Assembly: GCF_019052655.1 (NCBI RefSeq)
Contig: NZ_JAHQVB010000024.1
Location: forward strand, 1-30,871
Direction: 5' to 3'
Length of the DNA stretch: 30,871 nt
Source: Holdemanella porci
Lineage (GTDB): Bacteria; Bacillota_I; Bacilli_A; Erysipelotrichales; Erysipelotrichaceae
The position numbers were made by a program, and so were the translations under genes. The notes below the pieces were generated by a model. It was not told the origin of the DNA. It saw only the letters and a program-made list of their open reading frames with translations, and searched no databases. Below, one piece after another: positions 6,747 to 13,521 of the stretch (position 1 is the first letter of the stretch; each line of letters opens with the position of its first letter).

Positions 6747-6767
6747 GCAGTCATAACAGTTAAACAA
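6739..6767 (-). promoter_or_regulatory. Divergent promoter of the ArsR-AraC operon
   Basis: On the minus strand TTGTTT (complement of 6762-6767), a 17-bp spacer and TATAAT (complement of 6739-6744). It shares -10 bases with the + promoter, and its -35 lies in the operator. Confidence 0.6.
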
Positions 6768-6780
6768 GTATTTAATTGTT
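6755..6780. promoter_or_regulatory. Inverted-repeat operator, probably for ArsR
   Basis: AACAGTTAAA (6755-6764) and TTTAATTGTT (6771-6780) are 9/10 complementary around CAAGTA. AT-rich dyads of this size are typical ArsR/SmtB operators. It overlaps the start of the + transcript and the -35 of the minus transcript, so one bound dimer could shut both. Confidence 0.65.
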
Positions 6781-6815
6781 GAATGTAAATAACAATTATG
6801 AAAGGAGATATTATA

Positions 6816-7034
6816 ATGAAAAAAACTTACAAAATTGAAGTTGACTGTGCAAACTGTGCAAATCTTATGGAGGATGCAGCAAAAAAGACAGCTGGAGTAG
6901 CAAATGCAACTGTAAACTTTATGACACAAAAAATGATTGTAGAGTTCGAAGATGGAAAAGAACCAAAAGCAGTTATGAATGATGTTTTAAAGGCTTGCAA
7001 AAAGGTAGAGCCAGATTGTGAGATTGAACTTTAG
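6816..7034 (+). CDS. Small heavy-metal-associated (HMA) protein, metallochaperone-like
   Basis: The 72-residue product has a ferredoxin-like HMA fold. The metal-binding loop is DCANCAN (Cys11 and Cys14), preceded by YKIEV and followed by the pattern ATVNFMTQKMIVEFE typical of HMA beta-strands 2-3. The ATG at 6816 has AAAGGAGAT upstream; an ATG at 6798 precedes that SD and is rejected. A Met in front of the loop, as in copper chaperones, is absent. The aspartate before the first Cys is the form seen in Zn/Cd-ATPase HMA domains. It sits directly before an ATPase lacking its own HMA domain, so it probably serves as that domain in trans. Confidence 0.85.
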   Translation: MKKTYKIEVDCANCANLMEDAAKKTAGVANATVNFMTQKMIVEFEDGKEPKAVMNDVLKACKKVEPDCEIEL

Positions 7035-7041
7035 AAAAAAC

Positions 7042-7066
7042 GCACCCCTAAATATAAAAGGGGTGC
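7042..7066 (+). terminator. Stable hairpin between the HMA and ATPase genes
   Basis: GCACCCCT (7042-7049) pairs with AGGGGTGC (7059-7066). No good U-tract follows on +. It may act as a weak terminator or an mRNA stabiliser that makes the small HMA protein more abundant than the ATPase. Confidence 0.45.
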
Positions 7067-7126
7067 AAATTTAAAATGAATATATGAATGATTAAACATA
7101 TATAAAATAAATAGGAGGAATGGACT

Positions 7127-9013
7127 GTGAATAAAAAGCAGAAAAAAATGTTGACAAGAATTATTATTGCGTCAGTTATGATTATTGCTTTGAATTTGAT
7201 ACAGGTAACAGGAATTGCGCAACTATTACTTTACTTAGCAACATATTTAATAATCGGCTATGATATTTTAAAGAAAGCAGGCAAAGGAATTATAAACCGA
7301 CAAGTTTTTGATGAAAACTTTTTAATGGCGGTGGCAACAGTGGGAGCTTTTGCGCTAGCAATTTACTCAGGAAGTGGGGATTACAATGAAGCAATCGCTG
7401 TTATGTTGTTTTATCAAATTGGAGAATTATTCCAAAGCTATGCAGTTGGAAAAAGCCGAAAAAATATTAGTGCGTTGATGGATATTCGTCCAGATTATGC
7501 AAATATAGAAATTAATGGAAAATTAGAAAAAGTAGATCCTGATGAAGTTGGTGTTGATAGTACAATTGTTGTGCAGCCAGGAGAAAAAGTTCCATTAGAT
7601 GGTATTGTAATAGAGGGTTCGTCGAGTCTTAATACAAGTGCATTAACAGGTGAGAGTTTACCTCGTGATGTAAAACAGGGCGATGAAATCATCAGTGGCT
7701 GTATCAATATGACTGGTGTTTTAAAAATTCAAACAACAAAAGAGTTTGGTGAATCAACAGTTTCAAAAATTTTAGAGCTTGTGGAAAATTCAAGTTCAAG
7801 AAAATCCAAATCAGAAAACTTTATCTCTAAATTTGCAAAGGTATATACTCCTGCAGTATGTTATGGAGCATTGGCATTGGCGTTATTACCTCCGTTGGTG
7901 CAAATGTTGTTTTTAGGCCAAACAGCACAATGGGGAGTATGGATTTACAGAGCTCTGACTTTCCTTGTAATTAGCTGTCCATGTGCATTGGTTATCAGTA
8001 TCCCACTTAGTTTCTTTGCTGGTATCGGTGGTGCTAGTAAAGAAGGTGTGTTGATTAAAGGTTCTAATTATATGGAAACTTTGTCAAAAGCAAAGTATGT
8101 CGTGTTTGATAAAACAGGAACTTTGACACAAGGTGTATTTGAAGTAAGTGCTGTTCATCACAATGAGATGGAAGAAAATAAACTTTTGGAATATGCTGCT
8201 TTGGCAGAATGTGCTTCTTCTCACCCAATCAGCAAAAGTTTGCAAAAAGCTTACGGGAAGGAAATAGACCGTAGCAGAGTTTCTGATATAAAGGAAATCA
8301 GTGGACATGGAATTATCGCAAAAGTAGACGGCAATGAGGTGGCTGCTGGAAACAGCAAGCTTATGAAAAAAATAGGTGTAGAGTATCATGATTGTCATAG
8401 CGTTGGAACAATCATTCACATGGCAATTAACGGAAAATATGCGGGACATATTGTAATTTCTGATATATTAAAACCTCATTCAAAAGAAGTGATTGCGGAA
8501 TTGAAAAAAGCTGGGGTAGAAAAAACAGTTATGCTTACAGGAGACGCAAAACGCGTGGCAGACCAAGTGGCACAATCACTTGGAATTGATGAAGTATATA
8601 GCGAATTACTTCCAGCAGATAAAGTGTCAAAAGTAGAAGAACTACTTTCCACAAAAGCAGAGAAAGATAAACTAGTCTTTGTCGGAGATGGAATTAATGA
8701 TGCACCTGTATTGACTCGTGCTGATATTGGAATTGCAATGGGTGCAATGGGTTCTGATGCGGCAATTGAAGCTGCAGATGTAGTCCTTATGGATGATGAT
8801 CCATTAAAAATTTCTAAAGCAATCAAGATTTCGAGAAAATGTCTTAGAATTGTATATCAGAATATCATTTTTGCATTGGTTATCAAATTTGCATGTCTTG
8901 GGCTAGGTGCAATAGGTATTGCGAATATGTGGTTTGCTATTTTCGCAGATGTTGGTGTCATGATTATTGCAATATTAAATGCTATTAGAGCATTAAGAGT
9001 GCATAATTTATAA
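7127..9013 (+). CDS. cadA: P1B-2 type Zn2+/Cd2+/Pb2+-transporting ATPase
   Basis: The 628-residue membrane pump uses ATP to export divalent soft metals. The start is GTG at 7127 behind AGGAGGAA. Motifs in order: actuator loop TGES (about residue 175), transmembrane CPC (Cys284-Pro-Cys286), phosphorylation site DKTGTLT (Asp328), nucleotide-site SSHPIS, and the hinge GDGINDAP (Asp521). The last helices carry a Lys (FALVIKFA) and Asp (FADVGV), the pair that marks the Zn/Cd/Pb group rather than Cu pumps. No N-terminal HMA domain is fused: the chain begins almost directly with membrane helices, and that domain is the separate gene at 6816. The ArsR gene 5 nt downstream completes the operon. Confidence 0.92.
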   Translation: MNKKQKKMLTRIIIASVMIIALNLIQVTGIAQLLLYLATYLIIGYDILKKAGKGIINRQVFDENFLMAVATVGAFALAIYSGSGDYNEAIAVMLFYQIGELFQSYAVGKSRKNISALMDIRPDYANIEINGKLEKVDPDEVGVDSTIVVQPGEKVPLDGIVIEGSSSLNTSALTGESLPRDVKQGDEIISGCINMTGVLKIQTTKEFGESTVSKILELVENSSSRKSKSENFISKFAKVYTPAVCYGALALALLPPLVQMLFLGQTAQWGVWIYRALTFLVISCPCALVISIPLSFFAGIGGASKEGVLIKGSNYMETLSKAKYVVFDKTGTLTQGVFEVSAVHHNEMEENKLLEYAALAECASSHPISKSLQKAYGKEIDRSRVSDIKEISGHGIIAKVDGNEVAAGNSKLMKKIGVEYHDCHSVGTIIHMAINGKYAGHIVISDILKPHSKEVIAELKKAGVEKTVMLTGDAKRVADQVAQSLGIDEVYSELLPADKVSKVEELLSTKAEKDKLVFVGDGINDAPVLTRADIGIAMGAMGSDAAIEAADVVLMDDDPLKISKAIKISRKCLRIVYQNIIFALVIKFACLGLGAIGIANMWFAIFADVGVMIIAILNAIRALRVHNL

Positions 9014-9018
9014 TTTAG

Positions 9019-9324
9019 ATGAAAATGCAAAAACTTGTTATAGAAGATTGCTTGCAATTGGTGGAATTTTTCAAAACGCTGGGAGATTCTACAAGACTAA
9101 GGATAGTGCTTGAATTAAAGACAAAAAGGTGTGTTGGAGAATTAGCGGAAGAATTACAGATGTCTCAGTCGGCAGTCTCCCACCAATTAAATATATTAAA
9201 AGCTAATGGTATAGTAAAAAGTCAAAGACAAGGAAAATACATTTATTATATAGTGCAAGATGAATATGTACAAAATGCTATTGAACGATGCAAAATAATG
9301 TTTGATACGGAGTATTGTTTGTAA
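9019..9324 (+). CDS. Second ArsR-family repressor, 3' gene of the ATPase operon
   Basis: The 101-residue winged-helix protein has LVEFFKTLGDSTRLRIVLEL, the HTH MSQSAVSHQLNILKANGIV and the wing RQGKYIYYIV. A Cys in KRCVGELAE is at the position of ArsR/CadC-type sensor thiols, and the tail has two more (RCKIMFDTEYC). The ATG at 9019 comes 5 nt after the ATPase stop, with no clear SD; ATG 9025 is possible, and translational coupling is likely. It is clearly not a copy of the divergent ArsR (different N- and C-termini), so the locus has two sensors. It would give autoregulation of its own operon. Metal specificity is not determinable. Confidence 0.88.
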   Translation: MKMQKLVIEDCLQLVEFFKTLGDSTRLRIVLELKTKRCVGELAEELQMSQSAVSHQLNILKANGIVKSQRQGKYIYYIVQDEYVQNAIERCKIMFDTEYCL

Positions 9325-9615
9325 TATTTAAGATTAAACAAGATGGATATAAGAAATAATAGAAAGACGGAATGATCCAGACAAGGCGGTGGGAAAATCT
9401 CTTAGATTTTTTCACCGTTTTTAATGGCTGACTTACTTTGATAGTTAAGCGAGCTTGCGAGAGAACATCAAGCTCTCGTTATCTAACGAGGGGAAAAAAC
9501 AAGAGACAATAGATACGTCTATTCATTTTCAATATAAGAAACAATTTTGCTTATCATTTGGTAAAACCGAATGGATATTATCGAGTATTTAGCTCATTGT
9601 AAGGGAGAGAGTATC
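9325..9615. other. Intergenic region with mutually exclusive hairpins (9451-9490)
   Basis: After the terminator at 9387 no gene is seen until 9616. At 9451-9490 three stems compete for the same bases: GAGCTTG/CAAGCTC (9451-9457 with 9469-9475), CGAGAG/CTCTCG (9458-9463 with 9473-9478) and CTCGTTA/TAACGAG (9475-9481 with 9484-9490). The first and second share CTC. Such alternatives can be a leader switch or a decayed regulatory region of the lost BREX operon. Confidence 0.4.
9387..9422 (+). terminator. Terminator of the metal-ATPase operon
   Basis: CGGTG (9387-9391) pairs with CACCG (9413-9417), extended inward by GGAAAATCT/AGATTTTTT with wobble pairs. A T-run follows. Confidence 0.7.
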
Positions 9616-9744
9616 ATGATAATTAGGGATATGATTAAGGATGACATTAATCGTACGATTAATGGAGTTGTCCAAGTAGTACAAGATGTTATTAAACAAG
9701 AAATAAAAGAATATGTAGTTACATCAGAATTAAAAAAGGCTTAA
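9616..9744 (+). pseudogene. brxC: N-terminal relic of BREX P-loop protein BrxC
   Basis: A 42-codon ORF with an ATG behind GGGAGA reads MIIRDMIKDDINRTING, then VVQVVQDVIKQEIKEYVV and TSELKKA before a TAA. This is the conserved N-terminus of BrxC/PglY ATPases, where 'INGV' and 'EYVVTxELKKHF' precede the Walker A region. The intact protein exceeds 1000 residues, so only the first few percent survive. No brxA, brxB, pglX, pglZ or brxL remains in the window. The frame breaks immediately after ELKK, and the DNA that follows (9745-9870) has no related frame. It marks the former site of a BREX phage-defence island next to tRNA-Trp. The short peptide is unlikely to be functional. Confidence 0.75.
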
Positions 9745-9874
9745 CCTTCAATTTGCTGTTATGACATAAATAATGTCAAAATTGCTTGTATGCTGTGAGT
9801 ATTTGATAGATAGATACTTATATGAATACCATTACTATAATCTCTTTATAACATAAATTGATATTTAAACATAA

Positions 9875-9922
9875 CAAAAAAGTTCTCAGAATGCTTAACT
9901 TAAAGCTTTTTTCTGAGAACTT
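9875..9922 (-). terminator. Terminator of tRNA-Trp
   Basis: A 12-bp stem pairs 9880-9891 with 9911-9922 (AAGTTCTCAGAA on both strands). On the minus strand a run of T (complement of A at 9876-9881) follows, 12 nt beyond the tRNA 3' end. Confidence 0.8.
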
Positions 9923-9933
9923 ATTACTTTACA

Positions 9934-10008
9934 TGGCAGGGGTAGTAGGACTCGAACCCACATCAACGGTTTTGGAGACCGCTATCTTAGCCTTTGGACG
10001 ATACCCCT
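9934..10008 (-). tRNA. tRNA-Trp (anticodon CCA)
   Basis: On the minus strand the acceptor stem AGGGGTA (10008-10002) pairs with TACCCCT (9944-9938), followed by discriminator G and an encoded CCA (9936-9934). The anticodon arm is CGGT-CTCCAAA-ACCG, with CCA at positions 34-36, reading UGG. The T-arm is GTGGG-TTCGAGT-CCTAC with the expected compensations. Seventy-five nt including CCA is normal. Its 3' end faces the accessory region, the usual orientation for a tRNA used as an integration site. Confidence 0.93.
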
Positions 10009-10072
10009 AAGTGCCTGTTAATGATAACATGAATTAAATGGTTGTGCAAGCTCTTTTTTTAAAAAATCTCAA

Positions 10073-10101
10073 TTGACAATAATATGAGGGTTACTTATAA
10101 T
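10073..10101 (+). promoter_or_regulatory. Consensus sigma-A promoter of purA
   Basis: TTGACA (10073-10078), 17-bp spacer, TATAAT (10096-10101): a perfect match to consensus. It lies about 40 bp upstream of the purA ATG. Confidence 0.9.
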
Positions 10102-10142
10102 TAATTAGGTATTGTAAAGAACATACCTAAAAGGAGGCTCTT

Positions 10143-11423
10143 ATGTCAAGCCAAGTAGTTGTAGGTACCCAATGGGGCGATGAGGGTAAAGGAAAAATCG
10201 TCGATGTTTTAGCAGAAAAGGCGGATATGATCGTTCGTTTCCAAGGTGGAGACAATGCAGGTCATACAGTCATTGTAAATGGTAAGAAACATGTATTGCA
10301 CTTATTACCAAGTGGTGTTCTACATGAAGAAGCAACTTGTATCATTGGTCCAGGAGTTGTTTGTAACCCATTCGTATTATTAAAAGAAATGGAACAATTA
10401 GAAAAAGATGGTTTATCAACTAAACACATCATTATTAGTGACCGTGCACAGATGTTAATGCCATATCATCAATATCAAGATGAATTAGAAGAGCAAGCTG
10501 CATCTAATAAAATCGGAACTACAAAACGTGGAATTGGTCCATGTTATGCAGATAAGTATGCCCGTCATGGTATTCGTTATCATGAATTTAAGGATTTTGA
10601 ACATTTTAAAGTTCGTTTAAAAGACTGCTTAGATTTCAAAAACAAATTATTTACTGCCGTATATGGTGGAAAAGCTATGGATTACGATAAGATGGTAGCT
10701 GATTTTGATGCTATTTATGATCGTATTATTCCTATGATTCAAGAAACAACACACTTAGTCAATGAAGCTTTGGATGGAGATAAGACAGTATTGTTTGAAG
10801 GGGCTCAGGCAGCAATGCTTGATATCAACTATGGTACATATCCTTATGTAACTTCTTCAAGTCCAACAAGTGCTGGTGTTACTACAGGCGCTTGTGTTGC
10901 ACCAAGTCGTATTCAGACTGTTGTGGGTGTTGTTAAAGCGTATTCAACTCGTGTTGGTGAAGGACCATTCGTTACTGAATTATTAGATGACCAAGGTGAA
11001 TGGATTCGTGAACACGGTGGAGAATATGGAGCTACTACAGGTCGTCCTCGTCGTTGTGGATGGTTAGATCTATTAACTGTAAAACACGCAAACTTAATGA
11101 GTGGATTAACAGATATTGTTATCACTAAGATAGACGTATTAGATGGTTTAGATGAAATCAAGGTTTGTGTTGGATACGAAATCGATGGTAAAGAATATAA
11201 TTATATTCCTAGTGATCAGGCAGATGTTGCCAAGGCAAAACCAATCTATAAAACTTTCAAAGGTTGGAAGACAGATATCACTAAGATGACTACAGTCGAT
11301 CAATTGCCTCAGGAATGTTTAGACTATGTACACTTCATTGAAGAGTTCACAGGCGTACGTGTTTCTATGATTTCTGTAGGACCAGATCGTGTTAATAATA
11401 TTTACGTACATGAGATCAAGTAA
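10143..11423 (+). CDS. purA: Adenylosuccinate synthetase
   Basis: The 426-residue product is full length. It makes adenylosuccinate from IMP and aspartate with GTP, the first committed step to AMP, in the cytoplasm. Visible motifs: the GTP-binding loop GDEGKGK (residues 12-18), QGGDNAGHTV with the catalytic His, the IMP-site segment GTTKRGIGPCYADK, the conserved FEGAQAAMLDINYGTYPYVTSS, and the base-specificity motif TKIDVLDGL near the C-terminus. The start has AAAGGAGG upstream. It has its own near-perfect promoter and is followed after 40 nt by a small ORF and a HAD phosphatase that are likely read through. Nothing atypical. Confidence 0.98.
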   Translation: MSSQVVVGTQWGDEGKGKIVDVLAEKADMIVRFQGGDNAGHTVIVNGKKHVLHLLPSGVLHEEATCIIGPGVVCNPFVLLKEMEQLEKDGLSTKHIIISDRAQMLMPYHQYQDELEEQAASNKIGTTKRGIGPCYADKYARHGIRYHEFKDFEHFKVRLKDCLDFKNKLFTAVYGGKAMDYDKMVADFDAIYDRIIPMIQETTHLVNEALDGDKTVLFEGAQAAMLDINYGTYPYVTSSSPTSAGVTTGACVAPSRIQTVVGVVKAYSTRVGEGPFVTELLDDQGEWIREHGGEYGATTGRPRRCGWLDLLTVKHANLMSGLTDIVITKIDVLDGLDEIKVCVGYEIDGKEYNYIPSDQADVAKAKPIYKTFKGWKTDITKMTTVDQLPQECLDYVHFIEEFTGVRVSMISVGPDRVNNIYVHEIK

Positions 11424-11463
11424 TTTGATCTCTTTTTGATATTGTGAAAGGGGCAATGGTTTG

Positions 11464-11628
11464 ATGATACCTGATACAGTTCATGGACATATAGAAGAGA
11501 TTGTATGTGGAAAAAGCGGATTGACATTAAACCATGAAATTCGAGATATGGAAGAATATGTTACGAACTTGAGTGGGAAACAAAATTTAAGATGTGATGG
11601 TTGTATTGACGAGGATACAAGAAAGTAG
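11464..11628 (+). CDS. Small 54-residue CxxC protein of unknown function
   Basis: This is a short ORF between purA and the HAD gene: ATG at 11464 with GAAAGGGG upstream (TTG at 11461 is also possible), stop at 11626-11628. The peptide starts MIPDTVHGHIEEIV, is acidic, and ends with LRCDGCIDEDTRK, which carries a CxxC pair; a third Cys is in VCGKSG. Such a pair could bind zinc or form a disulfide. No family is recognised. SD, spacing (8 nt to the next start) and co-direction support a real gene in a purA-orf-HAD transcript. Confidence 0.55.
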   Translation: MIPDTVHGHIEEIVCGKSGLTLNHEIRDMEEYVTNLSGKQNLRCDGCIDEDTRK

Positions 11629-11636
11629 GGAATCGA

Positions 11637-12410
11637 ATGAATAAAAAATATTTTTTCTTTGACATTGATGGTACTTTAACTGATCGAAACACTGGTAAAA
11701 TCGTGCCGAGTGCACAAGTGGCATTAAATGAACTTCAAAAGGCAGGTCACTTTGTGGCTATTGCGACAGGTCGTGCTCACTATAAAGCACGTAAGTTTAT
11801 GGAAAGTGTGGGTCTTCATGATATGGTTTGTTGTGGAGGTGGTGGATTAGTCATTCATGATGAATTGGTTCAAAATATTCCTTTAGATTTAGAAAAATCA
11901 AAGAAAATTGCCAAACAAGCCTTGTCTTTAGGGTATGGTGTTTTATTTGCGTTAGATGATTCAATTAAAGTATATACATTAGATCATACTTTCCAGAATC
12001 AAGTTGGAGACCGTAAGGAACCAACGGAATATATTTATGATGAGAACTTAGATGTAGATGCATTGGATGTAATCTATAAAATGTATATCTCAATCCCTAA
12101 AGAGAAAGAATCCGAATTGACTTTAAAGGATACTTTAGGGAATATGCGTTTTGTACCCGATTATTTAATGTTTCAATATGATGCTAAGCATCAAGGTATT
12201 CTAGATATGATGCAGCATGTTGGTGGTGATTTAAAAGATGTGGTTGTCTTTGGGGATGACACTAATGATATGGTTATGTTTGATCCACAATGGACAAGTG
12301 TAGCGATGGGAAATGCGTGTCAGGAATTAAAGGATATCGCAACAATAGTCACAGATGCCAATGTAGATGATGGTATTTATAATATTTGTAAGAAAATGAA
12401 ATGGATTTAA
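11637..12410 (+). CDS. HAD-superfamily Cof-type sugar/nucleotide phosphatase
   Basis: The 257-residue product is a haloacid-dehalogenase-fold hydrolase of the Cof/IIB group. HAD motif I is FDIDGT (nucleophile Asp9, acid Asp11), motif II lies in AIATGR, and motif IV in VFGDDTNDMVMF near residue 205. The middle part (about 85-185) is the C2-type cap. These enzymes dephosphorylate small phospho-metabolites such as sugar phosphates, FMN or PLP in the cytoplasm, with Mg2+. The exact substrate is unknown. Weak SD (AAGTAGGG). It ends the purA transcript before a terminator. Confidence 0.9.
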   Translation: MNKKYFFFDIDGTLTDRNTGKIVPSAQVALNELQKAGHFVAIATGRAHYKARKFMESVGLHDMVCCGGGGLVIHDELVQNIPLDLEKSKKIAKQALSLGYGVLFALDDSIKVYTLDHTFQNQVGDRKEPTEYIYDENLDVDALDVIYKMYISIPKEKESELTLKDTLGNMRFVPDYLMFQYDAKHQGILDMMQHVGGDLKDVVVFGDDTNDMVMFDPQWTSVAMGNACQELKDIATIVTDANVDDGIYNICKKMKWI

Positions 12411-12416
12411 GGCCCT

Positions 12417-12461
12417 AAAAAGACACTTTTTTGATTTTTATTAGAAAAATTGTCTTTTTTT
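12417..12461 (+). terminator. Terminator after the HAD phosphatase
   Basis: AAAAAGACA (12417-12425) pairs with TGTCTTTTT (12451-12459), with a partly paired AT-rich interior and a T-run. Confidence 0.7.
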
Positions 12462-12506
12462 ACGTATATGAGTATGTAGGAAATCCCTACTTGAAAAGAG
12501 GTGCTC

Positions 12507-13265
12507 ATGCGTAGCGCAAATTTATTAAATGATTTCGCCTTTAAGTATGTGTTTGGCGAAGATTGTAAGGAGGCAAACGATGCCTTAAAATCATTACTCA
12601 CGGTATTTTTGGAAAGAAAGGTGGTGAATGTACATGTAACGAATGTGGGGGTTGATCCAATACTTGAAGCTTTTGTAGAATTTGACGATAACACCAAGAT
12701 GAAACTAGCTATTCTTATAGATCAAAATATAATCAAATTACATCACTTATCTGAATATTATCTTATGAGGTTGTTTGGATCACTGGAAGAATATGATTTA
12801 AACCCATGTCAAGTCATTGCGTTCTATGATGGTAAGGAATGTGAATTTGAAATAGATCTTCAATTTAGAAATGATAATGGTATTTTGTTTTTTCCGGATG
12901 TCATGTTGAAAATATCTGTGTATTCAACACAAAATTTAGATAAGTCTTATGATCAGATGGATGATAAAGAAAAAATGGTATATTACTTTTTGAATTGTCG
13001 TGATAATGGTAAAACTAAGATGATAGAAAATGATGAAGTAATTCAAACGGTAGAAAAACGAGTAGAAACCATATCGAATGATTGTTGGACAAAATGGATT
13101 GAAGACTTTAGAATACAACAAGAAAATGAACTAAAACTTGAATTTGAAGAAGCTCATAAACGCTTAGCGGAAGCGAATAAACGATTAGAGGAGGATCAAA
13201 AACGATTAGAGGAAGCAAATAAAAAAGTACAAGAAGCAAATAAACGTGCAAACGAATCAGATTAA
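12507..13265 (+). CDS. Rpn/PD-(D/E)XK nuclease-family transposase-like protein, C-terminally truncated
   Basis: The 252-residue product starts MRSANLLNDFAFKYVFGE, the signature opening of the Rpn (recombination-promoting nuclease)/PDDEXK_2 family. Residues about 40-130 form the nuclease-like core with the acidic stretches expected there. From about 205 onward it is a charged coiled coil of imperfect heptads (RLAEANKRLEEDQKRLEEANK). The ATG at 12507 has AAAGAGGTG upstream. The gene stops at a TAA in the coiled coil, but the same frame beyond it still encodes recognisable family sequence (next entry), so the stop is probably a nonsense mutation. Proteins of this family are cytoplasmic. Rpn members promote RecA-independent recombination. 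Confidence 0.75.
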   Translation: MRSANLLNDFAFKYVFGEDCKEANDALKSLLTVFLERKVVNVHVTNVGVDPILEAFVEFDDNTKMKLAILIDQNIIKLHHLSEYYLMRLFGSLEEYDLNPCQVIAFYDGKECEFEIDLQFRNDNGILFFPDVMLKISVYSTQNLDKSYDQMDDKEKMVYYFLNCRDNGKTKMIENDEVIQTVEKRVETISNDCWTKWIEDFRIQQENELKLEFEEAHKRLAEANKRLEEDQKRLEEANKKVQEANKRANESD

Positions 13266-13394
13266 AAGATTGCGCAAATGAATCAAGAAATGACATTGAT
13301 AATCTAAACTATGCTTTCAAATGATATGAGCGTATCTTAAATTGCGAAGTGTGTATCGAAAAGTGAAGAAGAAATTATGAAATGGATATCGTAG
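13266..13394 (+). pseudogene. Decayed 3' tail of the Rpn-family gene with in-frame TAA codons
   Basis: Continuing in frame from the stop at 13263-13265 gives KIAQMNQEMTLII, TAA (13305), TMLSNDMSVS, TAA (13338), IAKCVSKSEEEIMKWIS, TAG (13392). The 'MLSNDMSVSxIAKCVSKSEEEIMKW' pattern is the usual small helix-turn-helix-like C-terminus of this family. Three TAA codons are in a frame otherwise free of indels. A hairpin terminator begins exactly at the final TAG, consistent with this being the original gene end. Confidence 0.65.
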
Positions 13395-13417
13395 TCGCCT
13401 TTATGGCGACTTTTTTT
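13394..13417 (+). terminator. Terminator of the Rpn-family gene
   Basis: GTCGCC (13394-13399) pairs with GGCGAC (13405-13410), followed by seven T. Confidence 0.85.
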
Positions 13418-13445
13418 CTTGCCACTTTAAGTGGAAAAAGAAGAT

Positions 13446-13474
13446 TTGAGAATTATAATGTGAACATTTAATAT
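13446..13474 (+). promoter_or_regulatory. Promoter of the beta-glucoside PTS operon
   Basis: TTGAGA (13446-13451), 17-bp spacer, TAATAT (13469-13474). It lies about 45 bp before the EIIC start. Confidence 0.6.
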
Positions 13475-13481
13475 ATAGATA

Positions 13482-13504
13482 ACAATTTGGTCGACAAAAA
13501 TTGT
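13482..13504. promoter_or_regulatory. Dyad at the predicted transcription start, operator candidate
   Basis: ACAATTT and AAATTGT arms flank a GTCGAC centre, giving a nearly symmetric 23-bp element at the predicted start point. It is a candidate site for the PRD regulator two genes downstream or for another repressor. Confidence 0.4.
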
Positions 13505-13521
13505 ATACGAGGAGAGCGAAA

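Noticed and set aside
8084..8826. Minus-strand frames inside the ATPase gene
   Set aside because: Antisense shadows of a gene with complete P-type ATPase motifs.
9571..9744. Longer start (ATG 9571) for the brxC relic
   Set aside because: No SD before 9571, whereas GGGAGA stands just upstream of ATG 9616 and BrxC similarity begins there.
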